This document shows, in pieces, positions 22,899 to 36,317 of a DNA stretch of 64,000 nt; position 1 is the stretch's first letter; every line of letters begins with the position of its first letter. The translations under genes were made by a program, and so were the position numbers. This DNA is from Deinococcus marmoris (GTDB taxonomy: Bacteria; Deinococcota; Deinococci; Deinococcales; Deinococcaceae), in contig NZ_MSTI01000077.1 of NCBI RefSeq assembly GCF_001949125.1, forward strand, positions 62,001-126,000. Direction: 5' to 3'. Below the pieces are notes generated by a model. It was not told the origin of the DNA. It saw only the letters and a list, made by a program, of their open reading frames with translations, and searched no databases.

Positions 22899-22983
22899 GG
22901 CGCTCCTCCAGGGGTGGGGCGAGGGGATGGAGTGAATTGACGCGGCGCTGATCGGGCCGGAAGCCAGAAAGAAAAAATTAAAC

Positions 22984-23021
22984 TTGGTCCAATTATTACC
23001 GAAGGACGGTCCGATCTTCAA
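22984..23021 (-). promoter_or_regulatory. Promoter with two 9-bp palindromes upstream of the acyl-CoA synthetase
   Basis: The minus strand has -35 TTGAAG (23016-23021), a 17-bp spacer and -10 TAATAA (22993-22998). The palindrome GGACGGTCC (23004-23012) fills the spacer and TTGGTCCAA (22984-22992) abuts the -10. Their centres are 20 bp apart, about two helical turns. This looks like a repressor target, plausibly a fatty-acid-responsive TetR-type regulator. Confidence 0.6.
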
Positions 23022-23118
23022 GCCACACCCCCACCATTGCCCCCGTATGTGTATCGCCTGAAGTTTTTTTACGCGAGTGATGAATGTTGCGCTGGACGTT
23101 CTGCGGGTGGCCGACTGG

Positions 23119-23124
23119 CAGACT
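23119..23124 (+). promoter_or_regulatory. Variant leaderless -10 (CAGACT)
   Basis: CAGACT lies 6 nt before the ATG at 23131. The same hexamer stands at the same distance from osmC, supporting it as a functional variant. Confidence 0.35.
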
Positions 23125-23130
23125 GAGGGC

Positions 23131-23676
23131 ATGACCCCGCCTGTCTCTGACCCGTCTGTCCATGAAGCCTTTCTGCGTGAAACCCTGGCCCTGGCCCGCA
23201 AGTCACTGGACGTCGGGAGTTCGCCTATTGGGGCCGTGCTGGTGGACAAAAACGGAGAAGTGATCGCGCGGGGACGCAACCGCGTGGGCGAACCCCAGAC
23301 TGCCCGGCGGGTGGGCGACGCCAGCGTGGCGCACGCCGAGATGGACGTGTTTTTCCAGGTAGGCAAGCTGGAAAACCCGCAGGACCTGACCCTCTACACC
23401 AGTCTGGAACCCTGCCTGATGTGCGGCGGGGCCTCGGCGCTGCTAGAAGTGGGCCGGATCGTGTGGGCCACCGCCGATCCCTGGGGCGGCGCGGGCCGCC
23501 TGCTGGCGTGGTCCGATCACCCGGCCATGCAGGAAACGGAGATTGTTCCCTGTCCCCTGCCAGACTTGGAAACAGAGGGGGCGAGTCTGTTTGCCCCCGA
23601 GGCCAAACGGGCTTTCCCCGACGAGGGCTGGGCGCTGTGGCGCGAGAAATACCCGACGGAGACTGAGGGCGTCTGA
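23131..23676 (+). CDS. Nucleoside deaminase family protein (zinc-dependent)
   Basis: This 181-residue cytidine/deoxycytidylate deaminase-fold protein has the zinc site and proton shuttle in HAEMD (about residue 70) and PCLMCGGA (about 96-103). The N-terminal SSPIGAVLVDKNGEVI strand is typical of guanine/cytosine deaminase or TadA-like members. The substrate is not evident, and its length and C-terminal tail argue against TadA itself. An ATG at 23077 would add 18 residues; I prefer 23131 because of the upstream CAGACT hexamer. Confidence 0.82.
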   Translation: MTPPVSDPSVHEAFLRETLALARKSLDVGSSPIGAVLVDKNGEVIARGRNRVGEPQTARRVGDASVAHAEMDVFFQVGKLENPQDLTLYTSLEPCLMCGGASALLEVGRIVWATADPWGGAGRLLAWSDHPAMQETEIVPCPLPDLETEGASLFAPEAKRAFPDEGWALWREKYPTETEGV

Positions 23677-23682
23677 TCCGCC

Positions 23683-23688
23683 TATCAT
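23683..23688 (+). promoter_or_regulatory. Leaderless -10 (TATCAT)
   Basis: TATCAT lies 7 nt before the ATG of the 9-codon frame that precedes rbsK. Confidence 0.5.
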
Positions 23689-23695
23689 CCTTGCC

Positions 23696-23725
23696 ATGAA
23701 GCAACTCGATCTGGAGCCTGAATGA
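23696..23725 (+). CDS. 9-residue leader ORF upstream of rbsK
   Basis: The frame MKQLDLEPE starts at a leaderless-type position and stops at TGA overlapping the rbsK ATG (ATGA). The rbsK Shine-Dalgarno GGAG lies inside this mini-frame, so its translation probably delivers or reinitiates ribosomes onto rbsK. Confidence 0.45.
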   Translation: MKQLDLEPE

Positions 23726-24621
23726 GCGTGCTGGTGGTGGGCAGCGTCAATGCCGATCTGACGGTGCGGGCCGCGCGCATTCCCGGCCCCGGTGAAACGG
23801 TGCTGGGCAATGAGGCGCGAACCTCGCCGGGCGGGAAGGGGGCGAACGGCGCAGTGGCGGCGGCGCTGGCTGGGGCAACGGTTTCAATGGTGGGGGGGGT
23901 TGGAGAGGACGCTTTTCAGGACGTGGCCCTCTCTGGCCTGAAACGGGCGGGCGTGGACCTGTCCGGTCTGCTGACGCTGGACGCCCCCACCGGACTGGCC
24001 CTGATCACCGTCTCGGACGCGGGCGAGAACGCCATCACGGTGGCGAGCGGCGCGAATGCCCGGTTAGCGCCCCCGCATCTGCCTGAGAGTTTTGATGGGT
24101 TCACGCATCTGCTGATGCAACAGGAACTGCCGCCCGAGATCACGTTGGAGGCGGCGAAACGTGCCTCGGCGGCGGGTCTGATGGTCCTTCTCAACGCTAC
24201 CCCCACCCGCGACACCTCTCCCGAACTGCTGCGTCTGACGGGTCATCTGCTGGTCAACGAACACGAACTGGCTGCCCTGGCTGGCGACGGGGAGGTGGAG
24301 ATCAGCGCCCGCTCATTGCTGGAGCGTGGGCCGCAGGCTGTGACTGTCACCCTGGGCGGCGAGGGCAGCCTGACCGTGACAGCAGGGGAAACGTACCGCC
24401 TGCCCGCGCATCCGGTCAACGCCGTGGACACCACCGGGGCGGGGGATACCTTCTGCGGCGTGCTGACCGCGCGGCTTTCTCACGGCGACACTCTGAAAAC
24501 GGCGTTGCACTGGGCCGGGATCGCCGCTGCCCTGGCCTGCACCCGCCCCGGCGCGCAGGACGCCATGCCCACCTGGGCCGAGGTGGAGCGGGAGAACGCT
24601 CACGGCCCTCAGCCCCTTTGA
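23722..24621 (+). CDS. rbsK: Ribokinase (PfkB family)
   Basis: This 299-residue sugar kinase probably phosphorylates ribose at O5. PfkB signature 1 is near residue 34 (TSPGGKGANGAVAAALAG) and signature 2 near 235 (VDTTGAGDTFCGVL) with the catalytic Asp. The GSVNADL start is typical of ribokinases rather than fructokinases. No ribose transporter is adjacent. Its start sits at the end of a leaderless 9-codon frame and has GGAG at 5 nt. A structured repeat begins 5 bp after the stop. Confidence 0.85.
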   Translation: MSVLVVGSVNADLTVRAARIPGPGETVLGNEARTSPGGKGANGAVAAALAGATVSMVGGVGEDAFQDVALSGLKRAGVDLSGLLTLDAPTGLALITVSDAGENAITVASGANARLAPPHLPESFDGFTHLLMQQELPPEITLEAAKRASAAGLMVLLNATPTRDTSPELLRLTGHLLVNEHELAALAGDGEVEISARSLLERGPQAVTVTLGGEGSLTVTAGETYRLPAHPVNAVDTTGAGDTFCGVLTARLSHGDTLKTALHWAGIAAALACTRPGAQDAMPTWAEVERENAHGPQPL

Positions 24622-24625
24622 CCCT

Positions 24626-24773
24626 TAGAGCAGGTTTCCGAATGGAGTCACCGGAAAAAGAGACTTCCGGTGACTCCATTCTCTCCTTCGGAGCTGTGCC
24701 AGTCCATCCTGCTCGGCAAAAGTCTCTCGCTCCGCTCGATCATAAAAATGGTCTTTTTATGACAACTGCTCTA
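24626..24773. repeat. Structured intergenic repeat, family A copy 1
   Basis: This 148-bp element is bounded by TAGAGCAG (24626-24633) and its inverted copy CTGCTCTA (24766-24773). Inside are a perfect 17-bp hairpin (24640-24656 with 24665-24681) and an AT-rich 9-bp hairpin TCATAAAAA/TTTTTATGA. A diverged copy with the same ends and order lies at 58772-58938. It codes for nothing and resembles a MITE or REP-type element. Confidence 0.8.
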
Positions 24774-24777
24774 GACT
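24772..24777 (+). promoter_or_regulatory. Leaderless -10 (TAGACT) at the repeat edge
   Basis: TAGACT lies 7 nt before the ATG at 24785. Its first two bases are the last two of the repeat element. Confidence 0.55.
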
Positions 24778-24784
24778 TCTCCCC

Positions 24785-25327
24785 ATGCGTTACCGGATTT
24801 TTACCGAACAGGACAACGACGCGCTTCAGGCGCTGGACCTGACCGTGCAGCGGCATCTGGACCCTACCTTCGACGCCTTGCCCGAACGGGAACGCGAGGG
24901 CCGCATCAGCACCAGCCTTCCCGCCCTGAAGTTCTACGAACGCAGCGAGCATTCCTTTGTGGCCGAGGACGAGGGTCAACTGGTGGGCTTCATCTTCGCG
25001 CAGTCGGTGTGGCAGGGCGACAAACCTATCGTGCTGGTGCGGACGCTGAGCCTGTCGCCCGGCGCACCTGTGGAAACGGCGCAGGGCCTGCTCCACGCCA
25101 CCATCAAAAGTGCTTACGACACTGCCGTCTACGAGGTGCATTTTCCGTTGGTCCCCGGTCTGGAAGACACCGCGCGGGCCGAGGAAGCCGTGACCATCGG
25201 CGCTTACGCGGTGCGGCATCTGGGCAGCCGTCTGGAGACCTCGCCGGGCGTGCGGCTGAATCTCGCCGCACACCCCGCTGGGGGTGGTGAGGTTTCCGGC
25301 AGTTTGGGCGGGGGCGGGGACGCATAA
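24785..25327 (+). CDS. GNAT-like DUF1999 family protein
   Basis: This 180-residue protein resembles the Thermus/Deinococcus DUF1999 family, known for a GNAT acetyltransferase-like fold. The match is in [29 protein letters not shown] and [13 protein letters not shown]. Function is unknown, and I see no clear acetyl-CoA Q/RxxGxG/A loop. The Gly-rich tail ([16 protein letters not shown]) looks disordered. Its stop overlaps the ATG of the HMA-like gene (TAATG). Confidence 0.65.
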   Translation: MRYRIFTEQDNDALQALDLTVQRHLDPTFDALPEREREGRISTSLPALKFYERSEHSFVAEDEGQLVGFIFAQSVWQGDKPIVLVRTLSLSPGAPVETAQGLLHATIKSAYDTAVYEVHFPLVPGLEDTARAEEAVTIGAYAVRHLGSRLETSPGVRLNLAAHPAGGGEVSGSLGGGGDA

Positions 25328-25551
25328 TGGCGGGTATGACCACTCCCGCTACCCGTGTGCTGCTGGGCGTTCGCGGCATGTCCCGCGAGGCCGGCAAGAC
25401 TGTCGCCGCTGCCCTGTCCGCCCTGCCCGGCGTCTCGAAGGCTGCCCCCGACGACGGCCAGATCGAAGTGCATTACGATCCCTCGCAACTGACCATTATG
25501 GACCTGGTGCGGGCGGTGCGCGGTCAGGGCTTCCTGGCCGGAATGCTGTAG
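25327..25551 (+). CDS. HMA-fold (CopZ-like) protein lacking the CxxC metal site
   Basis: This 74-residue protein has the pattern of a heavy-metal-associated domain: [23 protein letters not shown] then [24 protein letters not shown]. In copper chaperones the loop after GM reads TCxxC, but here it is SREAG, so both metal-binding cysteines are missing. It may bind something else or act as an interaction domain. It overlaps the previous stop and ends 2 bp before the DUF503 gene, so the three are co-translated. Confidence 0.65.
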   Translation: MAGMTTPATRVLLGVRGMSREAGKTVAAALSALPGVSKAAPDDGQIEVHYDPSQLTIMDLVRAVRGQGFLAGML

Positions 25552-25553
25552 CG

Positions 25554-25886
25554 GTGGCGCTGGGTTACGTGGGCGTGCTGACCGTTCGCCTGGAAATGCC
25601 CTGGGTCAGCAACCTCAAGGAAAAACGCGCCCTGGTGCGCCCAGTTGTGGAACGCCTCAAGGTGCGTTTTCCCCTGACTGTGGCCCGCCTGGACGGCCTG
25701 GACGCCCATGACTGGGAAGTGATCGGCGTCGCCACCATCAGCAACGATTACCAGTGGGTCAAGGAAACGCTGAAGATGGCCGCCGACTACATTGCCAGCG
25801 AGGGACCGTACCGCGTCACCGAGGAAGAAACCGAGATCACCATGATCGGCGAGGGCGATTCAGAAGAGGACGAACTGGAGGACTGA
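25554..25886 (+). CDS. DUF503 (YlxP-like) family protein
   Basis: This 110-residue protein fits DUF503, small ferredoxin-like-fold proteins often found near rbfA and truB. The typical core is [31 protein letters not shown], then [23 protein letters not shown]. The acidic tail ([12 protein letters not shown]) is extra. I use the GTG 2 bp after the HMA-like stop. Here it lies in an unusual context, with DUF1999 and an HMA-like protein. Function is unknown, with a role near ribosome maturation suggested elsewhere. Confidence 0.8.
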   Translation: MALGYVGVLTVRLEMPWVSNLKEKRALVRPVVERLKVRFPLTVARLDGLDAHDWEVIGVATISNDYQWVKETLKMAADYIASEGPYRVTEEETEITMIGEGDSEEDELED

Positions 25887-26223
25887 GCGGTCACCGTACC
25901 CCTAGACCAGTCTTTCCCCTCTCCTTTTGCGTTGAACGTCACGCACATTTTGCTGATGTATCTGAAAGCGACGCATGGGACGGTGTTTTTAGCTCCTCTC
26001 GCCTTTCAGGGGAGTCTGGTACTGGAACGGCTCGAAGTGAGGGGGGAGTCGCAAACGTCCTCCCAGCGCGAGTTGAGAAAATAACATCCTGCTGAAATCG
26101 GCGCGGAGCCGGAGATGAGAGACCTGTCTGTCTCGTCTAACCCTGTGGGAGAGGTTGAGAGGTCTGTATCCATGTCAAGATGCCCCGGCTTTTCACCCCT
26201 CAACCCCGTGTTAGCCTCCCTCC
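25887..26223. other. 337-bp intergenic region
   Basis: I find no gene here. There are short inverted repeats (for example CGGC/GCCG near 26100 and GAGAC/GTCTC near 26120) and the purB -10 at its right end. A 65-codon minus-strand frame exists but lacks support. Confidence 0.4.
26212..26217 (+). promoter_or_regulatory. Leaderless -10 (TAGCCT) of purB
   Basis: TAGCCT lies 6 nt before the GTG start at 26224. Confidence 0.6.
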
Positions 26224-27531
<1,308 letters not shown>

Positions 27532-27544
27532 ATCGAAACCACGC

Positions 27545-27970
27545 TCAGTTGACCAGACGAATCTCGCACGTCCCCGCGCTCCGCGAAGTCTTCCAGTCCG
27601 CGAAATAGTCCGAGATCGCCACCCGCTGATTCTTGTCTGCGAACACGAACTTGCAGCGCCCGGTTTCCTGGTTCAGCGCCGAGTACAGCGACAGTTGCAT
27701 TGTCCGGCTTTTGGGAAAATAAAGCAGGGTTGCGCCCCTGGCGACTTCACCGGCCATCAACGCGCTGGAATCGTCTTTCGGGGCGTCGATGGGCGTGGTG
27801 AATTTGACGGTCTTGATGGAAATCGTGCCGGTGATCGGTGGCTGGCCCTCTGGCGTCGCCGTGTACTCCCAGAGCTGTCCGGCCCTGATCGGCAATGGCG
27901 CGGTGGGTGAGGTGGTAGCCGGGGCGCAGGCCACCAGTCCTACGCTGAGGATGAAGAAAATCCGTTTCAC
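27545..27970 (-). CDS. Small lipoprotein of unknown function
   Basis: This 141-residue protein has a signal ending in the lipobox LVAC (about residue 14). The mature part is beta-rich (GQLWEYTATPEG, GTISIKTVKF) with two further cysteines that may form a disulfide. The GTG start is supported by a leaderless TACGCT 6 nt upstream. The frame is open further but that part is unsupported. I recognise no family. Confidence 0.6.
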   Translation of the reverse strand: MKRIFFILSVGLVACAPATTSPTAPLPIRAGQLWEYTATPEGQPPITGTISIKTVKFTTPIDAPKDDSSALMAGEVARGATLLYFPKSRTMQLSLYSALNQETGRCKFVFADKNQRVAISDYFADWKTSRSAGTCEIRLVN

Positions 27971-27976
27971 CGTGCC

Positions 27977-27982
27977 AGCGTA
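27977..27982 (-). promoter_or_regulatory. Leaderless -10 (TACGCT)
   Basis: TACGCT on the minus strand lies 6 nt before GTG 27970. Confidence 0.55.
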
Positions 27983-28023
27983 GTGCCACGCCCATTCCGG
28001 CGGTGTCACATTCCTGCATCCCT

Positions 28024-28029
28024 TATGCT
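28024..28029 (+). promoter_or_regulatory. Leaderless -10 (TATGCT)
   Basis: TATGCT lies 6 nt before the ATG at 28036. Confidence 0.6.
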
Positions 28030-28035
28030 GCTCGT

Positions 28036-28396
28036 ATGGGATTTATTCTTCGGCTTCTGGTCAACGCGCTGGCGCTGTATCTGCTGACTCAGGTGTATTC
28101 GGGCGTGTTCTTCGCGGGCGGTACGGGCGTGGGCAGCATTCTGATTGCCGCGCTGGTCATGGGCATCGTCAACGCGCTGATTCGCCCGGTGCTGCTGCTG
28201 CTCTCGCTGCCGCTGACGATACTCACGCTGGGACTATTCACGCTGGTGGTCAACGGGGTGGTGCTGCTCCTGGTGGCAGCGGTCACGGCGCTGGACACGG
28301 CGGGCTTCGGCGCGGCCATCGTGGGCGCACTGATTCTGACCATCATTTCCTGGCTGCTGGATTCGCTGGTGGGTGTGCTGGGGCTGGACGGAAAAC

Positions 28397-28404
<8 letters not shown>
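28036..28404 (+). CDS. Phage-holin-4-like (YvlD) four-helix membrane protein
   Basis: This 122-residue protein has four hydrophobic segments. The diagnostic pattern is NALALYLLTQVYSGV, then GIVNALIRPVLLLLSLPLTILTLGLF, then VNGVVLLLVAAV and LILTIISWLLDSL. The family is named for holins, but chromosomal members are common and their function is unknown. Its stop overlaps the panC GTG by 8 bp, so it probably shares a transcript with panC and pilT. Confidence 0.85.
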
Positions 28405-30396
<1,992 letters not shown>

Positions 30397-30463
30397 ACGC
30401 GGGTTGTCCGTCTACAACCCACTTCACGCCTCTACAGAGGGCATGTTCCGCCTGCCGGGTTTC

Positions 30464-30493
30464 TTCCGTCTGGCTTAGCCGCTGTGTTACACT
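30464..30493 (+). promoter_or_regulatory. Candidate promoter of the MalK/UgpC-type gene
   Basis: A -10 TACACT (30488-30493, preceded by TG) and a weak -35 TTCCGT 18 bp upstream give a leader of about 130 nt. Nothing else is visible in the 233-bp gap after pilT. Confidence 0.4.
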
Positions 30494-30629
30494 CTGAGCG
30501 TCAGATTGGCATAAGCGTAAGCAATGGGTTTCTCGTCCACGTACCCCGGTTGTCCGAACCCGTATCGGCACGTTTCTGCGTGTCCTGTACACATTCACGG
30601 ACAAGAGTAGGGGCAAAGGCAGGCACAAC

Positions 30630-31847
<1,218 letters not shown>

Positions 31848-31870
31848 TCCAGGCGAGTCAGCTCAGAAGG

Positions 31871-31908
31871 GGGCCGGAGGCGTGATCGCTGTCCGGCCCT
31901 TTTCTTTT
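31871..31908 (+). terminator. Rho-independent terminator
   Basis: GGGCCGGA pairs with TCCGGCCC, followed by TTTTCTTTT. Confidence 0.85.
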
Positions 31909-31915
31909 ACCTGGA

Positions 31916-32704
31916 TTAACCCCGCACGTCCCGCTTGCCGAACATGGGCGCGGCGATCCAGACCAGCGCGCCGCCCAGCAGCAGGCAGATCAGTAGGGGC
32001 GTGGGGCTGACCGCGTGTTCCAGCGGCAGGTCGCTCAGCGCGTATTTCCAGGGGTTTAGCCACGCCAGATCGCTCAGGAGCTGCACCTGCGAGGCCACGC
32101 TTTGCAGCACCACCAGCCCGATGCCCAGGCCAGCGCCGACGCCCACCGCCAGTCCGCCCCGCCCCGTCGCCGCGCCAATCGCCAGGGCCAGCGCCCCGAA
32201 CAGCCACGCGCCCAATGTGTGCAGGGCCACCGCTCCAAGCAATCTTCCGGCGGGCAGTGGGGCCTGAAAGACCTGTCCGGCCAGCCAGATGCTCAGGAAC
32301 AGCACCAGTCCCAGGACCAGCAACATCGTCAGCAGCGCGGCGGCGCGTCCCAGCAGCAGTGTGGCGCGCGGCAGCGGCTGGGCCAGTGGAAATTCCAGCC
32401 AGCCGCGTTCCTCCTGTCCGGCGATCAGCGCCGAGCCTTGCAGGGCGGCGAAGACGGTCAGCAGGATGGGCATCATGCTCAGCAGCTTGCCGCCCACGTA
32501 CCCGGCGGGGGTGCCCAGGTTGTCGCCCGCCAGCGCCCGCAGCGATTCGGGCAGGCTCTGCATCAGGTCACCCAGGGCCGTATTGCCCTTCAGCAGCGGA
32601 AAAAAAGCCAGCAACATCACTGTGTACAGGGCGATCCCCACCGCCCACCACAGCAGACTTCGGCGTGAGTCTTGCATCGTCTGAGACCACGCTTCAAGCC
32701 ACAT
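31916..32704 (-). CDS. ABC-2 type exporter permease
   Basis: This 262-residue membrane protein has six hydrophobic segments, a large first loop and an EERGWLEFPLAQPLPRATLLLGR segment typical of ABC-2 permeases. It ends with AAPMFGKRDV, as many of these do. It starts within the end of the ATPase gene (11-bp overlap), and the two form an exporter. The substrate is unknown; antibiotic or peptide self-protection is possible. Confidence 0.82.
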   Translation of the reverse strand: MWLEAWSQTMQDSRRSLLWWAVGIALYTVMLLAFFPLLKGNTALGDLMQSLPESLRALAGDNLGTPAGYVGGKLLSMMPILLTVFAALQGSALIAGQEERGWLEFPLAQPLPRATLLLGRAAALLTMLLVLGLVLFLSIWLAGQVFQAPLPAGRLLGAVALHTLGAWLFGALALAIGAATGRGGLAVGVGAGLGIGLVVLQSVASQVQLLSDLAWLNPWKYALSDLPLEHAVSPTPLLICLLLGGALVWIAAPMFGKRDVRG

Positions 32705-33605
32705 GCGCGCCCTCCTTTCGCGGCGTTTCGCTGCGGTACTCGTCCATGAAGGCGTCCTCCAGCGTGGACGGCGTGAGGCTGAAACTGGCCAGTGACTCGC
32801 CTGCCAACGCCCGGATCAGCATGTCGGGACTGCCGCGCCACTGGCCCCAGAAATCCAGGCCATCGGCCACGGCATCACTCATCCCGTCCAGCGTCATCAG
32901 GTCGACGCGCGGGGGCAGCGCGAAACCCACGGCCACCTGCTGCGGGAGGCTGGCCTTCAGTTCCCGCACCCCTTCCACCCGGATCAGTTCCCCGCGCCGG
33001 ATGATGCCCACCCGCCCGGCAATGCGCTCGATCTCGCTCAGGACGTGGCTGGATAGAAAGACGGTGCGGCCCTCGCTCCCGGCCTCGCGCAGCAGGTCCA
33101 GCACGGTTTCCTGCACCAGCGGGTCCAGGCCGTCGGTGGGTTCGTCCAGCACCAGCAGCTCGGGGCGGTGCATCAGGGCCAGGGTCAGGCCCACCTTCTG
33201 GCGGTTGCCCTTGCTCAGCGTGCCCAGGCGGGCGTCCAGCCGCAGTTCCAGCCGCCGGGCTACGTCCAGACCGTAGGCGTCGCTGGCCCCACCGCGCAGC
33301 CTGCAACTGCGTCCCATCAGTTCGCGGGCGGTGTGGTCACGCGCAAGATGAACCTCGCCGGGCAGGTAGCCCACCCGGCGGTGAACCGCCACCCGCTCGT
33401 GCCACACGTCATGCCCCAGGATGCGCCCGCTGCCCCCGCTGGGCCGCAGAAAGCCCATCAGCGTGCGAATGGCGGTGGTCTTGCCCGCCCCGTTTGGCCC
33501 GATAAAACCGAAGATCTCACCCGCCGCCACACTCAGATTCAGTGGGGCCAGACCCACGCCGGGTGCATACAGTTTGCTGAGGCCACTGGTTTCTATCGCG
33601 TTCAT
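32694..33605 (-). CDS. ABC exporter ATPase
   Basis: This 303-residue CcmA-type ATPase has a Walker A GPNGAGKTT near residue 35. The signature LSKGNRQK is a variant of LSGGQ typical of this exporter group. A Walker B LLVLDEPTDGLDPL follows. The C-terminal 90 residues are a dimer-like extension. Its ATG overlaps the stop of the GbsR-type regulator (ATGA), and GGGAGGA lies at good spacing, so the three genes form one operon. Confidence 0.88.
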   Translation of the reverse strand: MNAIETSGLSKLYAPGVGLAPLNLSVAAGEIFGFIGPNGAGKTTAIRTLMGFLRPSGGSGRILGHDVWHERVAVHRRVGYLPGEVHLARDHTARELMGRSCRLRGGASDAYGLDVARRLELRLDARLGTLSKGNRQKVGLTLALMHRPELLVLDEPTDGLDPLVQETVLDLLREAGSEGRTVFLSSHVLSEIERIAGRVGIIRRGELIRVEGVRELKASLPQQVAVGFALPPRVDLMTLDGMSDAVADGLDFWGQWRGSPDMLIRALAGESLASFSLTPSTLEDAFMDEYRSETPRKEGAHVA

Positions 33606-34105
33606 GATTCCTCCCTCTCCTCTTTGCTGAGCTGGTGCCACTCCTCCAGTACGGCGGGGAACAGCCGCAGCCAGTGGCCGTAGAACCGCTCCATCTCGCG
33701 CAGGGGTGTGGCGTCTGCCCCCTGCGGCAGCGCCCGCAGACCCTCGGCGGCCAGATCGTGCAGCGTCTGCAACTTGCGGTTGCCCTGTTCGGTCAGGGTG
33801 GCCCAGGCGTTGGGGCGCACCCGGAAGCGGTCCGCGCGTTCGCCGGGGTTGGGCGCACGTTCGGCCAGGCCCATCAGGGTCAGGTACTTGATCGCCCCAC
33901 TTAGGCTGGCGCGGCTGGCCTGCAAAGAGGCGGCCAGTTCGGCCGGGGTCAGCCCGCCTGACGGGGCCACCAGCAGCGCGCCCAGCACGCGCCCCGCCGC
34001 ACGCGGCATCCCTACCATCTCGAACAGCAGGCCGGCGCGTTCCATGAACTGCCCGCTCTCGGCGGTGGGAGCGAAACTGGCGGGGACTTGTGGCGTGTCG
34101 GACAT
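33602..34105 (-). CDS. GbsR/MarR-type transcriptional regulator
   Basis: This 167-residue winged-helix regulator has the GbsR-like core MPRAAGRVLGALLVAP, LTPAELAASLQASRASLSGAIKYLTLMGL and RVRPNAWATLTEQG. It probably represses the ABC exporter genes that overlap it downstream. A leaderless TACTAT fixes the ATG; an ATG 27 bp upstream is less likely. A 19-bp dyad covers its own -10, consistent with autoregulation. Confidence 0.87.
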   Translation of the reverse strand: MSDTPQVPASFAPTAESGQFMERAGLLFEMVGMPRAAGRVLGALLVAPSGGLTPAELAASLQASRASLSGAIKYLTLMGLAERAPNPGERADRFRVRPNAWATLTEQGNRKLQTLHDLAAEGLRALPQGADATPLREMERFYGHWLRLFPAVLEEWHQLSKEEREES

Positions 34106-34108
34106 GTC

Positions 34109-34127
34109 TGAATAGTACGACTTTTCA
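34109..34127 (-). promoter_or_regulatory. Operator dyad over the -10 of the GbsR-type gene
   Basis: TGAAtAGTacgACTtTTCA is a 19-bp dyad with 7+7 matching bases. The minus-strand -10 TACTAT (34112-34117) lies inside it and is 6 nt from the ATG. Confidence 0.6.
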
Positions 34128-34232
34128 GTCATTTGTGAAATCTGCAAAGTGGCTGGTGTTTTTGTTTCTTCATGTTGGACCTCTTGCGGGCTACCGTGAC
34201 CTGGACCTGACATCGTCGGAGCGCGAATCTGC

Positions 34233-34238
34233 TAAAAT
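34233..34238 (+). promoter_or_regulatory. Candidate -10 (TAAAAT) for typA
   Basis: TAAAAT has a CTGACA -35 at 34207 (20-bp spacer), giving a leader of about 195 nt that contains the hairpins described next. Confidence 0.4.
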
Positions 34239-34255
34239 CTCCGTTTGGGTGTCCC

Positions 34256-34303
34256 GCCCACTGCAAGTGGCCGTCAAGGCGCGGCAGTCGAGGTGGGCTT
34301 TTT
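34256..34303 (+). promoter_or_regulatory. Attenuator-like hairpin in the typA leader
   Basis: GCCCAC (34256-34261) pairs with GTGGGC (34293-34298), followed by TTTTTG. A competing hairpin CCACT/AGTGG (34258-34270) uses the same left arm. The two are mutually exclusive, as in attenuators or temperature sensors. Confidence 0.4.
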
Positions 34304-34441
34304 GAGGTCGGTTCTGGCTCCCCAGCGCGCTTTTTCCAGCATCTGGCGCAGACCGGCAGCACCACGCAAACAAGAGAACTGTCCTCCACCCTTGTCGGGC
34401 GTCTCCCGGCAGGCCGCGCCGGGCAGAAGAGAGGCAAAAAT

Positions 34442-36223
<1,782 letters not shown>

Positions 36224-36246
36224 ACCGAGCTGGTCTCAAAATTCAA

Positions 36247-36280
36247 AGCCCCCGCTTCTCAATGGAAGCGGGGGCTTTTT
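36247..36280 (+). terminator. Rho-independent terminator after typA
   Basis: AGCCCCCGCTT pairs with AAGCGGGGGCT, followed by TTTTT. Confidence 0.9.
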
Positions 36281-36317
36281 GCTGTTGATTGCGACCGTAG
36301 GGCGCTCGGATTCGCGC

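Noticed and set aside
26006..26203. 65-codon minus-strand frame upstream of purB
   Set aside because: Composition is unlike neighbouring proteins and there is no start signal.
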